DNA of 37,736 bases from Marinobacter sp. (GCA_014762755.1 JABURI010000264.1:1-37736); one strand, 5' to 3'. Shown: positions 25,340 through 33,700, numbered from the stretch's first letter. A program made the numbers and translations. Notes: a model not told the origin generated them from the sequence alone.

Positions 25340-26320
25340 TCAGGCAACGCCGCAGCGCTCGGCGTGAACCACGGTGCGCACCGGTTCGCCCTCGACAAAG
25401 GCGTCAATGCTGTCCACCACCTGTTGCCAGAGCGCCTGCATCGCTTCCTCACTGGCCCAGGCAACGTGCGGAGTCAGAATGAAGTTCGGGCGATCCAGGA
25501 TGGTCATCAGGGGATTGTCTGCCTGCGGCGGTTCTTTGGTCAGGACATCAAAACCGGCGCCGGCGATCAGCCCTTCATCCAGCGCGGTCACCAGATCGGC
25601 CTCGTTCACCAGGCCGCCACGACCGGTATTGATGATCAGCGGCTTGCGCTTCATTTTCCGGAACTCTGGCAGCCCGATCACGTTGCGGGTTTCCTCGGTC
25701 AGAGGTGCGTGCAGGGTAATGATGTCGGCGGTCTCCAGCATCTCGTCAAACGGGGTGTAGAGTTCCCCCATGCCACTCTTGCCCTTGTGCTCGGCATAGA
25801 GGGGAATCATGCCGAAGCCTTCCGCCAGCCGGGCCACACTCTTGCCCAGCACCCCGGCGCCGATGATGCCGATCTTTGCGCCCTTCAGATCGCGGATCGG
25901 GTGGTTGAAGAAACAGAACTGGCCGGAGGCCTGCCACTGGCCATCGATGACATCCTGCCGGTAACCAACCAGGGACCGGCGCAAGGCGAGGATCAGCGCC
26001 ATGGTGTGCTCCGGTACGGTGTTGACCGCATAGCCGCGGACATTGGACACCGAGATACCCAGTTCGGCACAGGCCTGAACATCGACCACGTCGTAACCCG
26101 TGGCCGCCACAGTAATGAACTCCAGGTCCGGCAACTGCTCCAGGGTAGCCCTGCGCAGGGGCACCTTGTTGGTGATAGCCACCCGGGCGCCCTTGAGTCG
26201 CTCCACTACCTGATCTTCGGAGGTGGCGTTGTAGCACACCCATTCGTGGTCGCTGTGGGGTCGGTTCAGGTTTACGGTCGGGCCGATGGTTTCACGGTCA
26301 AGAAAAACGATTCGTGTCAT
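25340..26320 (-). CDS. hprA: D-2-hydroxyacid dehydrogenase, probable hydroxypyruvate reductase (HprA-like)
   Basis: A 326-residue NAD(P)-dependent D-2-hydroxyacid dehydrogenase. The Rossmann motif GIIGAGVLG is at residues 151-159. The catalytic set is Arg234 (NTGRGG), Glu263 (TKEPP) and His285 (TPHVAWASEEA). The N-terminal and substrate regions (NKVPLRRATLEQLPDL, VAATGYDVVD, NTVPEH) resemble methylotroph glycerate dehydrogenase HprA, so hydroxypyruvate to D-glycerate is the likely reaction. First gene of the hprA-otnK-otnC-garK-tkt operon, with CAGGA before the ATG. A 29-bp shared element lies 265 bp upstream (26585-26613). Confidence 0.88.
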   Translation of the reverse strand: MTRIVFLDRETIGPTVNLNRPHSDHEWVCYNATSEDQVVERLKGARVAITNKVPLRRATLEQLPDLEFITVAATGYDVVDVQACAELGISVSNVRGYAVNTVPEHTMALILALRRSLVGYRQDVIDGQWQASGQFCFFNHPIRDLKGAKIGIIGAGVLGKSVARLAEGFGMIPLYAEHKGKSGMGELYTPFDEMLETADIITLHAPLTEETRNVIGLPEFRKMKRKPLIINTGRGGLVNEADLVTALDEGLIAGAGFDVLTKEPPQADNPLMTILDRPNFILTPHVAWASEEAMQALWQQVVDSIDAFVEGEPVRTVVHAERCGVA

Positions 26321-26584
26321 TGTTGTGGTCCTGTGTTTCCAGGTTTAAAAACGGCCGGGTATTCGACCTGCATTCGAAACATGTTCGAATCTATTGGCAT
26401 TTATTTTCGGATATATAAGAAAACTTATTCACAGGGGGCAATTGAGATATAAATAGCACCATCTTTTTATAATTAAGTTAGGCAACCGATATATATTAAT
26501 CCTGCTATTAAATATATCTGGCCGGCGTGCCGATAATGCGTATTCATTGTTATGTGTTTCACTGGAGCAAAACAACAATATCTT

Positions 26585-26613
26585 TTTAAGCATCTTTTAA
26601 GCTCTACTTAAGA
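26585..26613. promoter_or_regulatory. Shared 29-bp regulatory element, copy A (hprA operon)
   Basis: Begins TTTAAG, then TTTTAA ending 16 bases in, then CTTAAGA. The three TTAA-type boxes start at element positions 2, 13 and 25. The same boxes occur without gaps at 29535-29563 and 33608-33636. It is upstream of the hprA-otnK-otnC-garK-tkt operon. Confidence 0.65.
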
Positions 26614-26644
26614 TTTCCCCTGGAAGCATAAAACCGGGATGAAT

Positions 26645-26671
26645 AAAAAAGGCCGGAGCAAAGCTCCGGCC
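26645..26671 (-). terminator. Rho-independent terminator after the SDR gene
   Basis: GGCCGGAGC at 26651-26659 pairs with GCTCCGGCC at 26663-26671 around a three-base loop. In the minus direction it is followed by TTTTTT (26645-26650). It ends the split-transketolase/SDR operon. Confidence 0.88.
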
Positions 26672-26744
26672 AACAAGGGGATGGCCTGACCATCCTATTG
26701 AGGAGGGGGTAACAAATCGTCAATAACTTTCGATTGGGGATGGA

Positions 26745-27497
26745 TCAGTGGATGAGGGAACCACCATTCACATCGACTTCAGAACCCGTCACATAACTGG
26801 ACAGATCCGACGCCAGGAACAGGCAGCAACCTGCCACCTCGTCGGCCTTGCCGGCGCGCCCCATGGGGATGCCCGCCATCACTTTGGCATTCATTTCCTC
26901 GGTCATCTTGCCGGCGGTTATGTCCGTCGCAATGAAACCCGGGCAAACCGCGTTCGCACGGATATTGTCGGGCGCAAAATCCCGGGCCGTGGCCTTGGTC
27001 AGGCCCAGCACACCGGCCTTGGCAGCTGAGTAGTGGGGACCACCGAAAACCCCGCCCCCACGCTGCGCAGAGACGGATGAGATATTCACGATGGAGCCGC
27101 TCTTGCGCTGCTGCATGTGCGGGATCACGGCCTGGCTCATATAGAGCGTGCCGCGCAGATTTACATCCAGAACCGCATCGTAGTTCTGGGGCTCGATATC
27201 AAGCAGGCGCACCGGTTGGGTGATGCCCGCGTTATTGACCAGAATATCGATCTGGCCCCAGCGGTCTACCAGTTGCTGGATAGCAGTAAAACACGCTTCC
27301 TTGTCGGTGACGTTGCAAGCCAGGCCGACATGCTGCTCACCCAGGTCCCGGGCCGCCTCTTCTGCGGCTTTCTGATCCAGATCGAGGATGGCAACGGTGG
27401 CTCCGTGCTCAGCAAACAGTCTGGCTGTCGCCTTACCCAGGCCATTCTTTGATGCTGCGCCGGTGATAACGGCGAACTTTCCGCTCAGGATACTCAT
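26745..27497 (-). CDS. Short-chain dehydrogenase/reductase (SDR)
   Basis: A 250-residue classical SDR. The glycine motif is the slightly expanded TGAASKNGLG (residues 12-21), NNAG is at 88-91, and the catalytic residues are a serine near 140-143, Tyr156 and Lys160. Asp39 and Asp41 after the second strand suggest NAD(H). It probably oxidises a polyol, sugar or sugar acid. It is the last gene of the operon after the two transketolase subunits (53-bp gap) and precedes a strong terminator. It is a candidate for the dehydrogenase missing from the neighbouring tetronate operon. Substrate is unknown. Confidence 0.87.
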   Translation of the reverse strand: MSILSGKFAVITGAASKNGLGKATARLFAEHGATVAILDLDQKAAEEAARDLGEQHVGLACNVTDKEACFTAIQQLVDRWGQIDILVNNAGITQPVRLLDIEPQNYDAVLDVNLRGTLYMSQAVIPHMQQRKSGSIVNISSVSAQRGGGVFGGPHYSAAKAGVLGLTKATARDFAPDNIRANAVCPGFIATDITAGKMTEEMNAKVMAGIPMGRAGKADEVAGCCLFLASDLSSYVTGSEVDVNGGSLIH

Positions 27498-27550
27498 ACT
27501 GTATTCACTCTTTTGTCATTGTTCACAGGGAATGCTTGTTCTTGCCTGGC

Positions 27551-28588
27551 TCAACCCAGCCAGGCCTTGGTCTGCCGGATCATCGCTTCGGTGGAAATGC
27601 CGTACTGGTCGTGCAGGACCGGTAACGCACCGGCGTCCAGAAACTCATCGGGCAGGGCAATCTGACGGAATGCCGGGGTGACCGAGTTGCGCAGCAGCGT
27701 GCTGGCTACCGCTTCACCCAGGCCGCCCATGATCGAGTGGTTCTCGGCGGTGATCACCAAACGACCCGGCTTGCGGCAATGCTCCAGGATGGTGTCCACA
27801 TCCAGCGGCTTGATGGTGGGGGTGTGCAGAATACCCGCCTTGATGCCGTCTTTGGCCAATTCATCCGCCGCCTCGAGGGCCCGCATGGTCATGAATCCGG
27901 AAGTGATGAACAGGACGTCGTTGCCGTCGCGCAACAACTTGGCCTTGCCCAGCTCGAACCGGTAATCCTCGATCTCGTGCAGTACCGACGGCACCTTGCC
28001 ACGGAGCAGACGCATATAGACCGGGCCCTTGTGCTCGGCAATCGCTTCGACCGCCTGCTCGGTATCCAGGGCATCGCACGGATCGACAATGGTCATGTTG
28101 GGCAGGCCACGGAAGATGGCCAGGTCCTCGGTCGCCTGGTGACTGGGCCCATAGCCGGTGGTCAGGCCAGGCAGGGCACAACAGATCTTGACGTTTAGAT
28201 TGTCCTCGGCGATGGCCATGGCGATAAAATCATAGGCCCGGCGGGAAGCGAACACGGCGTAGGTGGTTGCGAACGGCGTGAAACCTTCCTTTGCCAGCCC
28301 GGCGGCAGCGGAGACGAACACCTGTTCCGCCATGCCCATCTGGTAGAACCGGTCCGGGTAGGCCTGGGCGAAGACATGCAGATCCGTGTATTTGGCCAGA
28401 TCGGCAGACAAACCCACAATATCCTCGCGCTCTTTGGCGAGCTCAACGAGCTTGTGACCGAAAGGGGCAGAAACCGTTGGCATGCCCTCGGCAGACAACG
28501 ATGCAATCATCGCGGAAGTGAGTTGACGCTCACTCGCGTCCACCGGCTTGCGCGGCTCCCATTTGGATAGACGACGGCTCAGGCTCAT
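27551..28588 (-). CDS. Split transketolase, C-terminal subunit
   Basis: A 345-residue protein corresponding to the pyrimidine-binding and C-terminal domains of transketolase. The catalytic glutamate that activates the thiamine cofactor is Glu88 in GMAEQ, and the GPSHQ histidine is His150. The last 130 residues form the transketolase C-terminal domain. The ATG (28586-28588) overlaps the N-subunit stop as ATGA, so the halves are translated together. Known split enzymes include apulose-4-phosphate transketolase (AptAB) and 6-deoxy-6-sulfofructose transketolase (SqwGH); which sugar is used here is not determined. Confidence 0.88.
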   Translation of the reverse strand: MSLSRRLSKWEPRKPVDASERQLTSAMIASLSAEGMPTVSAPFGHKLVELAKEREDIVGLSADLAKYTDLHVFAQAYPDRFYQMGMAEQVFVSAAAGLAKEGFTPFATTYAVFASRRAYDFIAMAIAEDNLNVKICCALPGLTTGYGPSHQATEDLAIFRGLPNMTIVDPCDALDTEQAVEAIAEHKGPVYMRLLRGKVPSVLHEIEDYRFELGKAKLLRDGNDVLFITSGFMTMRALEAADELAKDGIKAGILHTPTIKPLDVDTILEHCRKPGRLVITAENHSIMGGLGEAVASTLLRNSVTPAFRQIALPDEFLDAGALPVLHDQYGISTEAMIRQTKAWLG

Positions 28589-29433
28589 GACGGTTTCCCC
28601 TCTTCCAGTACCTTCAGGGCAAGATCCCACTCTTCCTCGTCAACGCGAACGAAATGAGTGATTTCACGCTCCTCCAGGAACGGAACCCCCTTGCACATCT
28701 TGGTGTCGCAGATAATGGCGCGCGGCTTGGCGCCCTCGTAGTTGCGGGCATTATCGAATGCAGCAACCAATCCATCGATGTCGTTGCCATCGACCCGCTG
28801 GGCATACCAGCCAAAGGCTTCGAACTTGGCATCAACCGGTTCCGAACTCAGCATCTCGGTAGACTTGCCGTCGGCCTGCTGGTCGTTGAAATCAACGAGG
28901 CAGATCAGGTTATCGAGCTTGTGATGCGCAGCAGACATGGCCGCTTCCCAGGTAGAACCCTCGCCAAGCTCGCCGTCCGACATCAGGTTGTACACGAACG
29001 ATTCCGACTGCTTGCGCTTCAGGCCAAGAGCCATGCCCACGCCAATACCCAGACCGTGACCGAGGGAGCCACCGGTGATCTCCATACCGGGGGTGTAAGA
29101 CGCCATTCCGGACATTGGCAGCCGGCTGTTGTCTGTGCCGTAGGTTTCAAGCTCGTATTCAGGCAGAATTCCTGCCTCCAGAAGAGCGGCATACAGGGCT
29201 ATGGCATAGTGACCGATAGAGAGGAGGAAACGATCGCGCCCTTCCCATTCGGGATCTTCCGGACGGAAAGTCATGGCGTGGAAATAGGAAACGGCAAGAA
29301 CGTCGGATACACCGAGAGCCTGACCGACATATCCCTGTTTCTGGACCGCGCCCATACGCAGGGATTTATGACGTATATTCCAGGCTCGCTCAGCGAGACT
29401 TATATTTGCGTCACTGGTTGAAGTATTGGTCAT
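28585..29433 (-). CDS. Split transketolase, N-terminal (TPP-binding) subunit
   Basis: A 282-residue protein corresponding to the pyrophosphate-binding domain of transketolase. The TPP motif is SDGELGEG at residues 152-159 with ND at 183-184. The SxGH histidine is kept (His75), but the GHxG position reads GYVG (Tyr35). The GHP(E) histidine before PGxE is absent; residues 104-116 read RLPMSGMASYTPG. This suggests altered substrate binding. It is the first gene of the operon, transcribed away from the LysR gene at 29624, with shared element B in the 190-bp divergent promoter region. Confidence 0.87.
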   Translation of the reverse strand: MTNTSTSDANISLAERAWNIRHKSLRMGAVQKQGYVGQALGVSDVLAVSYFHAMTFRPEDPEWEGRDRFLLSIGHYAIALYAALLEAGILPEYELETYGTDNSRLPMSGMASYTPGMEITGGSLGHGLGIGVGMALGLKRKQSESFVYNLMSDGELGEGSTWEAAMSAAHHKLDNLICLVDFNDQQADGKSTEMLSSEPVDAKFEAFGWYAQRVDGNDIDGLVAAFDNARNYEGAKPRAIICDTKMCKGVPFLEEREITHFVRVDEEEWDLALKVLEEGKPS

Positions 29434-29534
29434 GTCGATATCTCTTGTTTTACAGCCGTTAATATTTATTTCGGCTTTTGGGTAATGACGAGTAACAATT
29501 GTCTTCTCTCACCTTTTTTATTCAATCAGATGAT

Positions 29535-29563
29535 CTTAAGCGTCTGTTAACCTATACTTAACA
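29535..29563. promoter_or_regulatory. Shared 29-bp regulatory element, copy B (divergent promoter)
   Basis: Begins CTTAAG, has GTTAA ending at element position 16, and ends ACTTAACA. It matches copy A in 22-23 of 29 bases without gaps. It lies 101 bp before the split-transketolase start and 60 bp before the LysR start. That is the classic position for a LysR regulator controlling itself and its divergent target. Confidence 0.7.
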
Positions 29564-29623
29564 AACCCTCGAAACCGCCCGGGAATACCCGGAAAAACAA
29601 ATACAAAGTCAATTGGCGAATAT

Positions 29624-30610
29624 ATGTCACGTGATCCCAGCCTGAATGGCATGATTTATTTTGAAGCGGTGGCCAGGCATGGACGGGTGGCCAGGGCGGC
29701 CGACGATCTCAAGGTGTCGCCCTCGGCCGTCAGTCAGCAGATCAAGTTGCTGGAAGAGATGCTGGGCGTGAGCCTGTTCCGCCGCGATAAACGGCAGCTC
29801 AGCCTGACCCTTGAGGGGGAGCAGCTGTTCATGGCGGTAACCTCGGCCTTCGGTCTGTTGCGCAATGCCCGGCAGACGATTTCCAGGCAGCGGGAGAGTC
29901 ACCAGCTGATCATCCGGATGATGCCGAGCTTCGCGGTGCGCTGGCTTGGACCAAGGCTGGCCGGCTTTATCCGCGAGAACCCGGAATGGGACCTGCGCAT
30001 CGACGCCAGCCCCGACCCGTCCAATTTCGACCGCGAGGTGGTGGACTTTGATATCCGGTATGGGCCAACCACCTGGGAAGGCTTGCACTGCGAACTGGTG
30101 CTGTCAGATTACGTCCTGCCCATGTGCAGTCCAGCCTACAGGGATCAGATTCGGGCGGAACACGGGCCGGATGACCGGAACATTTTGAAGCATGCGCGCC
30201 TGATTGACAGTGTCCGGGCGGTTGTCCAGTGGGATAACTGGCTGGCCGCTCACCGGGTTGTGCGCTCATCCACCTCCGCCGCCCTGCGGTTCGACCGTTC
30301 CTCGATGGCACTCGAGCAGGCCATCAACGATATCGGGGTAGTACTGGAGGCAACCACCCTGGCCCGCAAGGAGCTGGCAGAAGGCTCGCTGGTTCCGCTG
30401 GTACCTGCCCTGGGAGCGGTGCGCTTCCCGGCCTACTGGATTGTCAGCCCCAGCCGGCACCAGAGCCGCAAGCTCGTGCAGGTATTCAAGAACTGGATTC
30501 TTACCGAAGCAGAAGAACATGAGCGGGCCATGCTGTCTTTCCTCCAGGACAACAACATCACCGCCGACAGCACTCTGGACGTGTTCAATAACATCACACC
30601 GAAAAAGTAA
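29624..30610 (+). CDS. LysR-family transcriptional regulator (GcvA-like)
   Basis: A 328-residue LysR regulator whose N-terminal helix-turn-helix (LNGMIYFEAVARHGRVARAADDLKV, split as residues 7 to about 31, then SPSAVSQQIK) resembles the GcvA subgroup. The effector domain follows, with a slightly long C-terminus. It is the only plus-strand gene between 5027 and the right edge and is divergent from the split-transketolase operon. It shares a promoter region containing element B, and the same element also precedes the hprA operon and the TRAP operon. It is the best candidate for their common regulator. Confidence 0.9.
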   Translation: MSRDPSLNGMIYFEAVARHGRVARAADDLKVSPSAVSQQIKLLEEMLGVSLFRRDKRQLSLTLEGEQLFMAVTSAFGLLRNARQTISRQRESHQLIIRMMPSFAVRWLGPRLAGFIRENPEWDLRIDASPDPSNFDREVVDFDIRYGPTTWEGLHCELVLSDYVLPMCSPAYRDQIRAEHGPDDRNILKHARLIDSVRAVVQWDNWLAAHRVVRSSTSAALRFDRSSMALEQAINDIGVVLEATTLARKELAEGSLVPLVPALGAVRFPAYWIVSPSRHQSRKLVQVFKNWILTEAEEHERAMLSFLQDNNITADSTLDVFNNITPKK

Positions 30611-30639
30611 CAACCACGCCGACAAATTCGGCGTGGTTG
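30611..30639. terminator. Convergent terminator between LysR and TRAP operons
   Basis: CAACCACGCCGA at 30611-30622 pairs perfectly with TCGGCGTGGTTG at 30628-30639 around a five-base loop. On the minus strand it is followed by TTACTTTTT, so it terminates the TRAP operon well. It starts directly at the end of the LysR stop codon and may serve both. Confidence 0.8.
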
Positions 30640-30648
30640 TTACCCGGC

Positions 30649-31905
30649 TCAGTACATGGTCAGGGCCGGCACGTAACTGATCAGAGCCAGCACCACAATG
30701 GCCAGCAGATAGAACGGGGCCAGTTCCTTGACGACGCTGCCGACGGACGTCTTCGCGATGGTCGAGGAAATGTACAGAGTGGTACCCACAGGCGGGGTGT
30801 AAAGACCGATGGCCAGGTTGACCACCATCATCAGCCCGAGTTGCACCGGATCCAGTCCGATCGACGCGCCAATTCCAGTGAACAACGGCCCGAGCAGCAG
30901 CACTGCCGCCGGCAGATCCAGGAAGGTGCCAACCAGCAGCATGATGATGTTCATGGCCAGGATGACTTTCCAGGGATCGGACAAGGAAGCAGTCACCCAC
31001 GTCGCCAGTTCCTGCGGCACCTGCTCCAGAGTAAGGATCCACTGGATGATCGAGGATGCCATGATGATTACCATCACCGCGCCGGTCATGACCCCGGTTT
31101 CCAGGATGGCCCGCAAGATGCCGGACCAGCTCATATCACGGTAGATCAGGGAGCCGACGATCAGGGCATAACCCACCGCCATGACACTGACCTCGGTCGG
31201 GGTGGCGATGCCAAATCGCAGGGTCCCGATGACAAAGATCGGCATCAACAGGGCCGGCAAGGCATGCTTGAGCTCGGACTTCCACTTTCGCCAGCCGCCG
31301 GTCACCTCGGAGGGCGGAAAGCCCCGACGCATTGCGGAAAACCAGGTCAACGCCAGCATGCCAACACCCAGCAGTACCCCCGGAAGAATACCCGCCACAA
31401 ACAGATCGATGATCGAGGTGTTGGAAACCAGACCGTACAGGATCAGCGGAATGGAGGGAGGAATCAGCACCGACACTGTTGACGAAGAGGCATTGACTGC
31501 CGCCGCAAAGCCAGCGGGATAACCGCTCTTTTTCTGCACCGGAATCAGCGCATTGCCCAGGGCGGATGCATCGGCAACCGCCGAGCCCGACACCCCGCCA
31601 AACATGACCGAGCCAACCACGCTGACATGGCACATGCCGCCACGGAAGCGACCAACCAGCAATTTTGCGAAGTCCACCAGGTGCTCACCAAAGCGACCGG
31701 ACATCATCAGACTGCCCGCCAGGATGAAAAACGGAATGGCCAGCATCGGAAAACTCTGGGTGGGCGTGTACAGACGCTGCCCCAGAACAGCCAGGGACTT
31801 GCCCTCGATCAACAGGGCAATACCCGAAGCCCCGATCATTGCGAACGCTACGGGCACCGAGACCAGCAGCAGGATGGGAAATACCCAAATAAGTAGAGAC
31901 GCCAT
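30649..31905 (-). CDS. TRAP transporter large permease (DctM family)
   Basis: A 418-residue DctM-type permease with about 12 membrane segments and blocks GSVMFGGVSGSAVADASALG and FAAAVNASSSTVSVLIPPSIPLILYG (the latter around residues 140-165). It is the translocating subunit for the binding protein encoded at 32511. It ends just before the convergent terminator. The operon carries shared element C upstream, placing it in the probable transketolase regulon, so a hydroxylated acid or sugar is a likely substrate. Confidence 0.91.
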   Translation of the reverse strand: MASLLIWVFPILLLVSVPVAFAMIGASGIALLIEGKSLAVLGQRLYTPTQSFPMLAIPFFILAGSLMMSGRFGEHLVDFAKLLVGRFRGGMCHVSVVGSVMFGGVSGSAVADASALGNALIPVQKKSGYPAGFAAAVNASSSTVSVLIPPSIPLILYGLVSNTSIIDLFVAGILPGVLLGVGMLALTWFSAMRRGFPPSEVTGGWRKWKSELKHALPALLMPIFVIGTLRFGIATPTEVSVMAVGYALIVGSLIYRDMSWSGILRAILETGVMTGAVMVIIMASSIIQWILTLEQVPQELATWVTASLSDPWKVILAMNIIMLLVGTFLDLPAAVLLLGPLFTGIGASIGLDPVQLGLMMVVNLAIGLYTPPVGTTLYISSTIAKTSVGSVVKELAPFYLLAIVVLALISYVPALTMY

Positions 31906-31920
31906 GGTTATTCTCCCGCC

Positions 31921-32508
31921 TCAGCTGTAGTTGGACACTGTGGGATCCTGATCATCCACACGGCGACCAAGCAGGTAGTCACAGGCTGTCAGAAGTCCGA
32001 TGACTGCAACCATCGAGAAGGCATACACCAGACTGCTGTAACCGTAGATCTGGGGAATACCGGTTTCCGCCAGGCGACTGAACTGTGAGGCTTTGATAAT
32101 CGGCATTGAGTAGTAAACGACCCCGGCGGACACGGCACTGACGAACAGATTGACGGCGATGCCCAGGATCCGGCGAAGCGGCGCAGGCAGGATACCGGCA
32201 AGAACATCAACGGCAATATTGCGGCCCTGCGCCGCAGCCATCACCATGCCGCCAGCGACACACCAGGGAAACAGGATGGCTGGAATCTCGTAGGCCCAGG
32301 TGATCCCGCTACCGAAGAAGTAGCGGAGAATCACATTCAGAAGAATGGCTGCGAACATGGCAACAAGAGTCACCACCACCACGGTGGCGCCAGACAGGTT
32401 TATGATCGCGGCCACTTTTCGAATCAGGGCCCGGGCGAAGCCGGAGCGGCTGCGCTCCGTCCTCGCCTGTGCTTCCAGGTTCACGGTAGACACCTCGAAC
32501 GTGCTCAT
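31921..32508 (-). CDS. TRAP transporter small permease (DctQ family)
   Basis: A 195-residue DctQ-type protein with four membrane segments and an N-terminal cytoplasmic stretch of about 30 residues. The ATG at 32506-32508 is preferred over an upstream in-frame TTG at 32512-32514, which would overlap the binding-protein stop. The gene is 2 bp from the dctP stop and 15 bp from the large permease start, so the three TRAP genes form one operon. Confidence 0.86.
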   Translation of the reverse strand: MSTFEVSTVNLEAQARTERSRSGFARALIRKVAAIINLSGATVVVVTLVAMFAAILLNVILRYFFGSGITWAYEIPAILFPWCVAGGMVMAAAQGRNIAVDVLAGILPAPLRRILGIAVNLFVSAVSAGVVYYSMPIIKASQFSRLAETGIPQIYGYSSLVYAFSMVAVIGLLTACDYLLGRRVDDQDPTVSNYS

Positions 32509-32510
32509 GG

Positions 32511-33479
32511 TCAATCCGCCGCTTTACGCAGATCAGTTACGAATCCGCCAAGTTCCTCCTGATACTTCTCGTATACCGAGTCCATGGCATCGGCAAATGC
32601 GGCTCGATCAACTTCGGAAATCTTGCCACCCTCGTTCTTGATGGCGGCCTTCAGGTTCTGGTTCAGAATATAGTTCCGGCCGCGCTGGTACCAACCGGCA
32701 CGCTCGGCAGCCTGGGTGATGCACTGGCGGTTCTCCTCTGACAGCGAACTCCACCAGCCAAGGCCGGCAACCACCGGAGTGCTCTGGTACTGGTGACCAG
32801 TCATGGAGATATACGGCGTGATCTCATGGAGTTTAGCCGAATAAATGTTGGTCAGCGGGTTTTCCTGACCATCGAAGGTGCCGCTGCGCAGAGCGGTCGG
32901 CAGCTCACTCCAGGCCAGAGGCGCCGGATTGGCTCCAAGGGCCTTGAAGATGTCGATGGCCACCTGGTCCGGCGGGGTCCGAATCTTCATGCCGTCAATA
33001 TCCGAAGGCGTTTTCACGAATTTGTCGACATGGGTGACGTTACGGAAACCGTTGTCCCAGAAGGTGACGATCTTGAGGCCGGACTCCTGCGCCTTCTTGT
33101 CCAGCTGGTCGCCGATGGGGCCATCGAGTACCCGCCAGACCGCCATTTCATTTTCGAACAGGAACGGCAGACCGAGGGCGCCCACCTCGGGGACGATTTG
33201 AGCCAGTGTGCCCTGGGAGTTGGCACTCATCTGGATGATGCCGGCGGTTGCGGAGGTCAGCATTTCGGCATCGTCACCCATGGTTGCTGACGGCGCGACA
33301 TTGACGGTGAGGTCGTCGGAGCACGAGGGCAGAATGGCGGCAAACATTTCGGCCGCTTCGTAACGGGGGTTACCCGGGTTGGCACCGTGGGCAAAGATCA
33401 GTTCTTCAGCCTGGGCATTGGCCGCGACGCAACCGGAAACAATAGAAACAGCGATGACGCTTTTGGCGAGAGAATTCAT
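32511..33479 (-). CDS. TRAP transporter substrate-binding protein (DctP family)
   Basis: A 322-residue DctP-type periplasmic binding protein. The signal peptide is residues 1-24 with cleavage after NAQA. The conserved carboxylate-binding arginine is Arg167 in GMKIRTPP, and FDGQENPLTNIYS is the usual second ligand block. A strong ribosome site (CTCAGGAGAAAATT) precedes the ATG. Shared element C lies 129 bp upstream. Typical ligands are C4 to C6 carboxylic or sugar acids; the exact ligand is unknown. Confidence 0.91.
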   Translation of the reverse strand: MNSLAKSVIAVSIVSGCVAANAQAEELIFAHGANPGNPRYEAAEMFAAILPSCSDDLTVNVAPSATMGDDAEMLTSATAGIIQMSANSQGTLAQIVPEVGALGLPFLFENEMAVWRVLDGPIGDQLDKKAQESGLKIVTFWDNGFRNVTHVDKFVKTPSDIDGMKIRTPPDQVAIDIFKALGANPAPLAWSELPTALRSGTFDGQENPLTNIYSAKLHEITPYISMTGHQYQSTPVVAGLGWWSSLSEENRQCITQAAERAGWYQRGRNYILNQNLKAAIKNEGGKISEVDRAAFADAMDSVYEKYQEELGGFVTDLRKAAD

Positions 33480-33607
33480 AATTTTCTCCTGAGAGTGATT
33501 AGATTTGTTCTCTTCTCAAGTGCATGGACGCCTTTGCAGACTTGTGCTTGTTCCGCGTCCTAGGTGCCAATATTTGATCTAACCCGGACTGAATTCAATG
33601 AGATAGT

Positions 33608-33636
33608 CTTAACGAGAAGATAAGCTGAGCTTAACT
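33608..33636. promoter_or_regulatory. Shared 29-bp regulatory element, copy C (TRAP operon)
   Basis: Begins CTTAAC, has GATAA ending at element position 16, GCT next, and ends GCTTAACT. The box positions match copies A and B exactly, with no gaps. It lies 129 bp upstream of the TRAP binding-protein start. Confidence 0.6.
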
Positions 33637-33700
33637 TTTCAGCATTCCGCGCCGAAGATACTGTGTATCAACACTTTTTAATTGCGAGGAAGCTTTACAA

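Larger units (their letters stand above)
26321..26744. other. AT-rich intergenic region with regulatory elements
   Basis: This 424-bp gap has no convincing gene. From right to left it holds a small stem (GATGG with CCATC) near 26680-26695, the SDR terminator at 26645-26671, the shared element at 26585-26613, and an imperfect inverted repeat (GATATAT at 26489-26495 with ATATATC at 26512-26518). The hprA leader follows. Base composition is far richer in AT than the flanking genes, as expected for a promoter region. Confidence 0.6.

Noticed and set aside
25190..26452. 420-codon plus-strand open frame opposite hprA
   Set aside because: Antisense to a complete dehydrogenase with all catalytic residues; low-complexity translation.
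32506..32514. TTG start at 32512-32514 for the small TRAP permease
   Set aside because: An ATG two codons later avoids overlap with the preceding stop and is the more usual start.
26745..33479. Sulfoglycolytic transketolase pathway (SqwGH type)
   Set aside because: A split transketolase is present, but no sulfoquinovosidase, isomerase or sulfonate-handling gene is seen.
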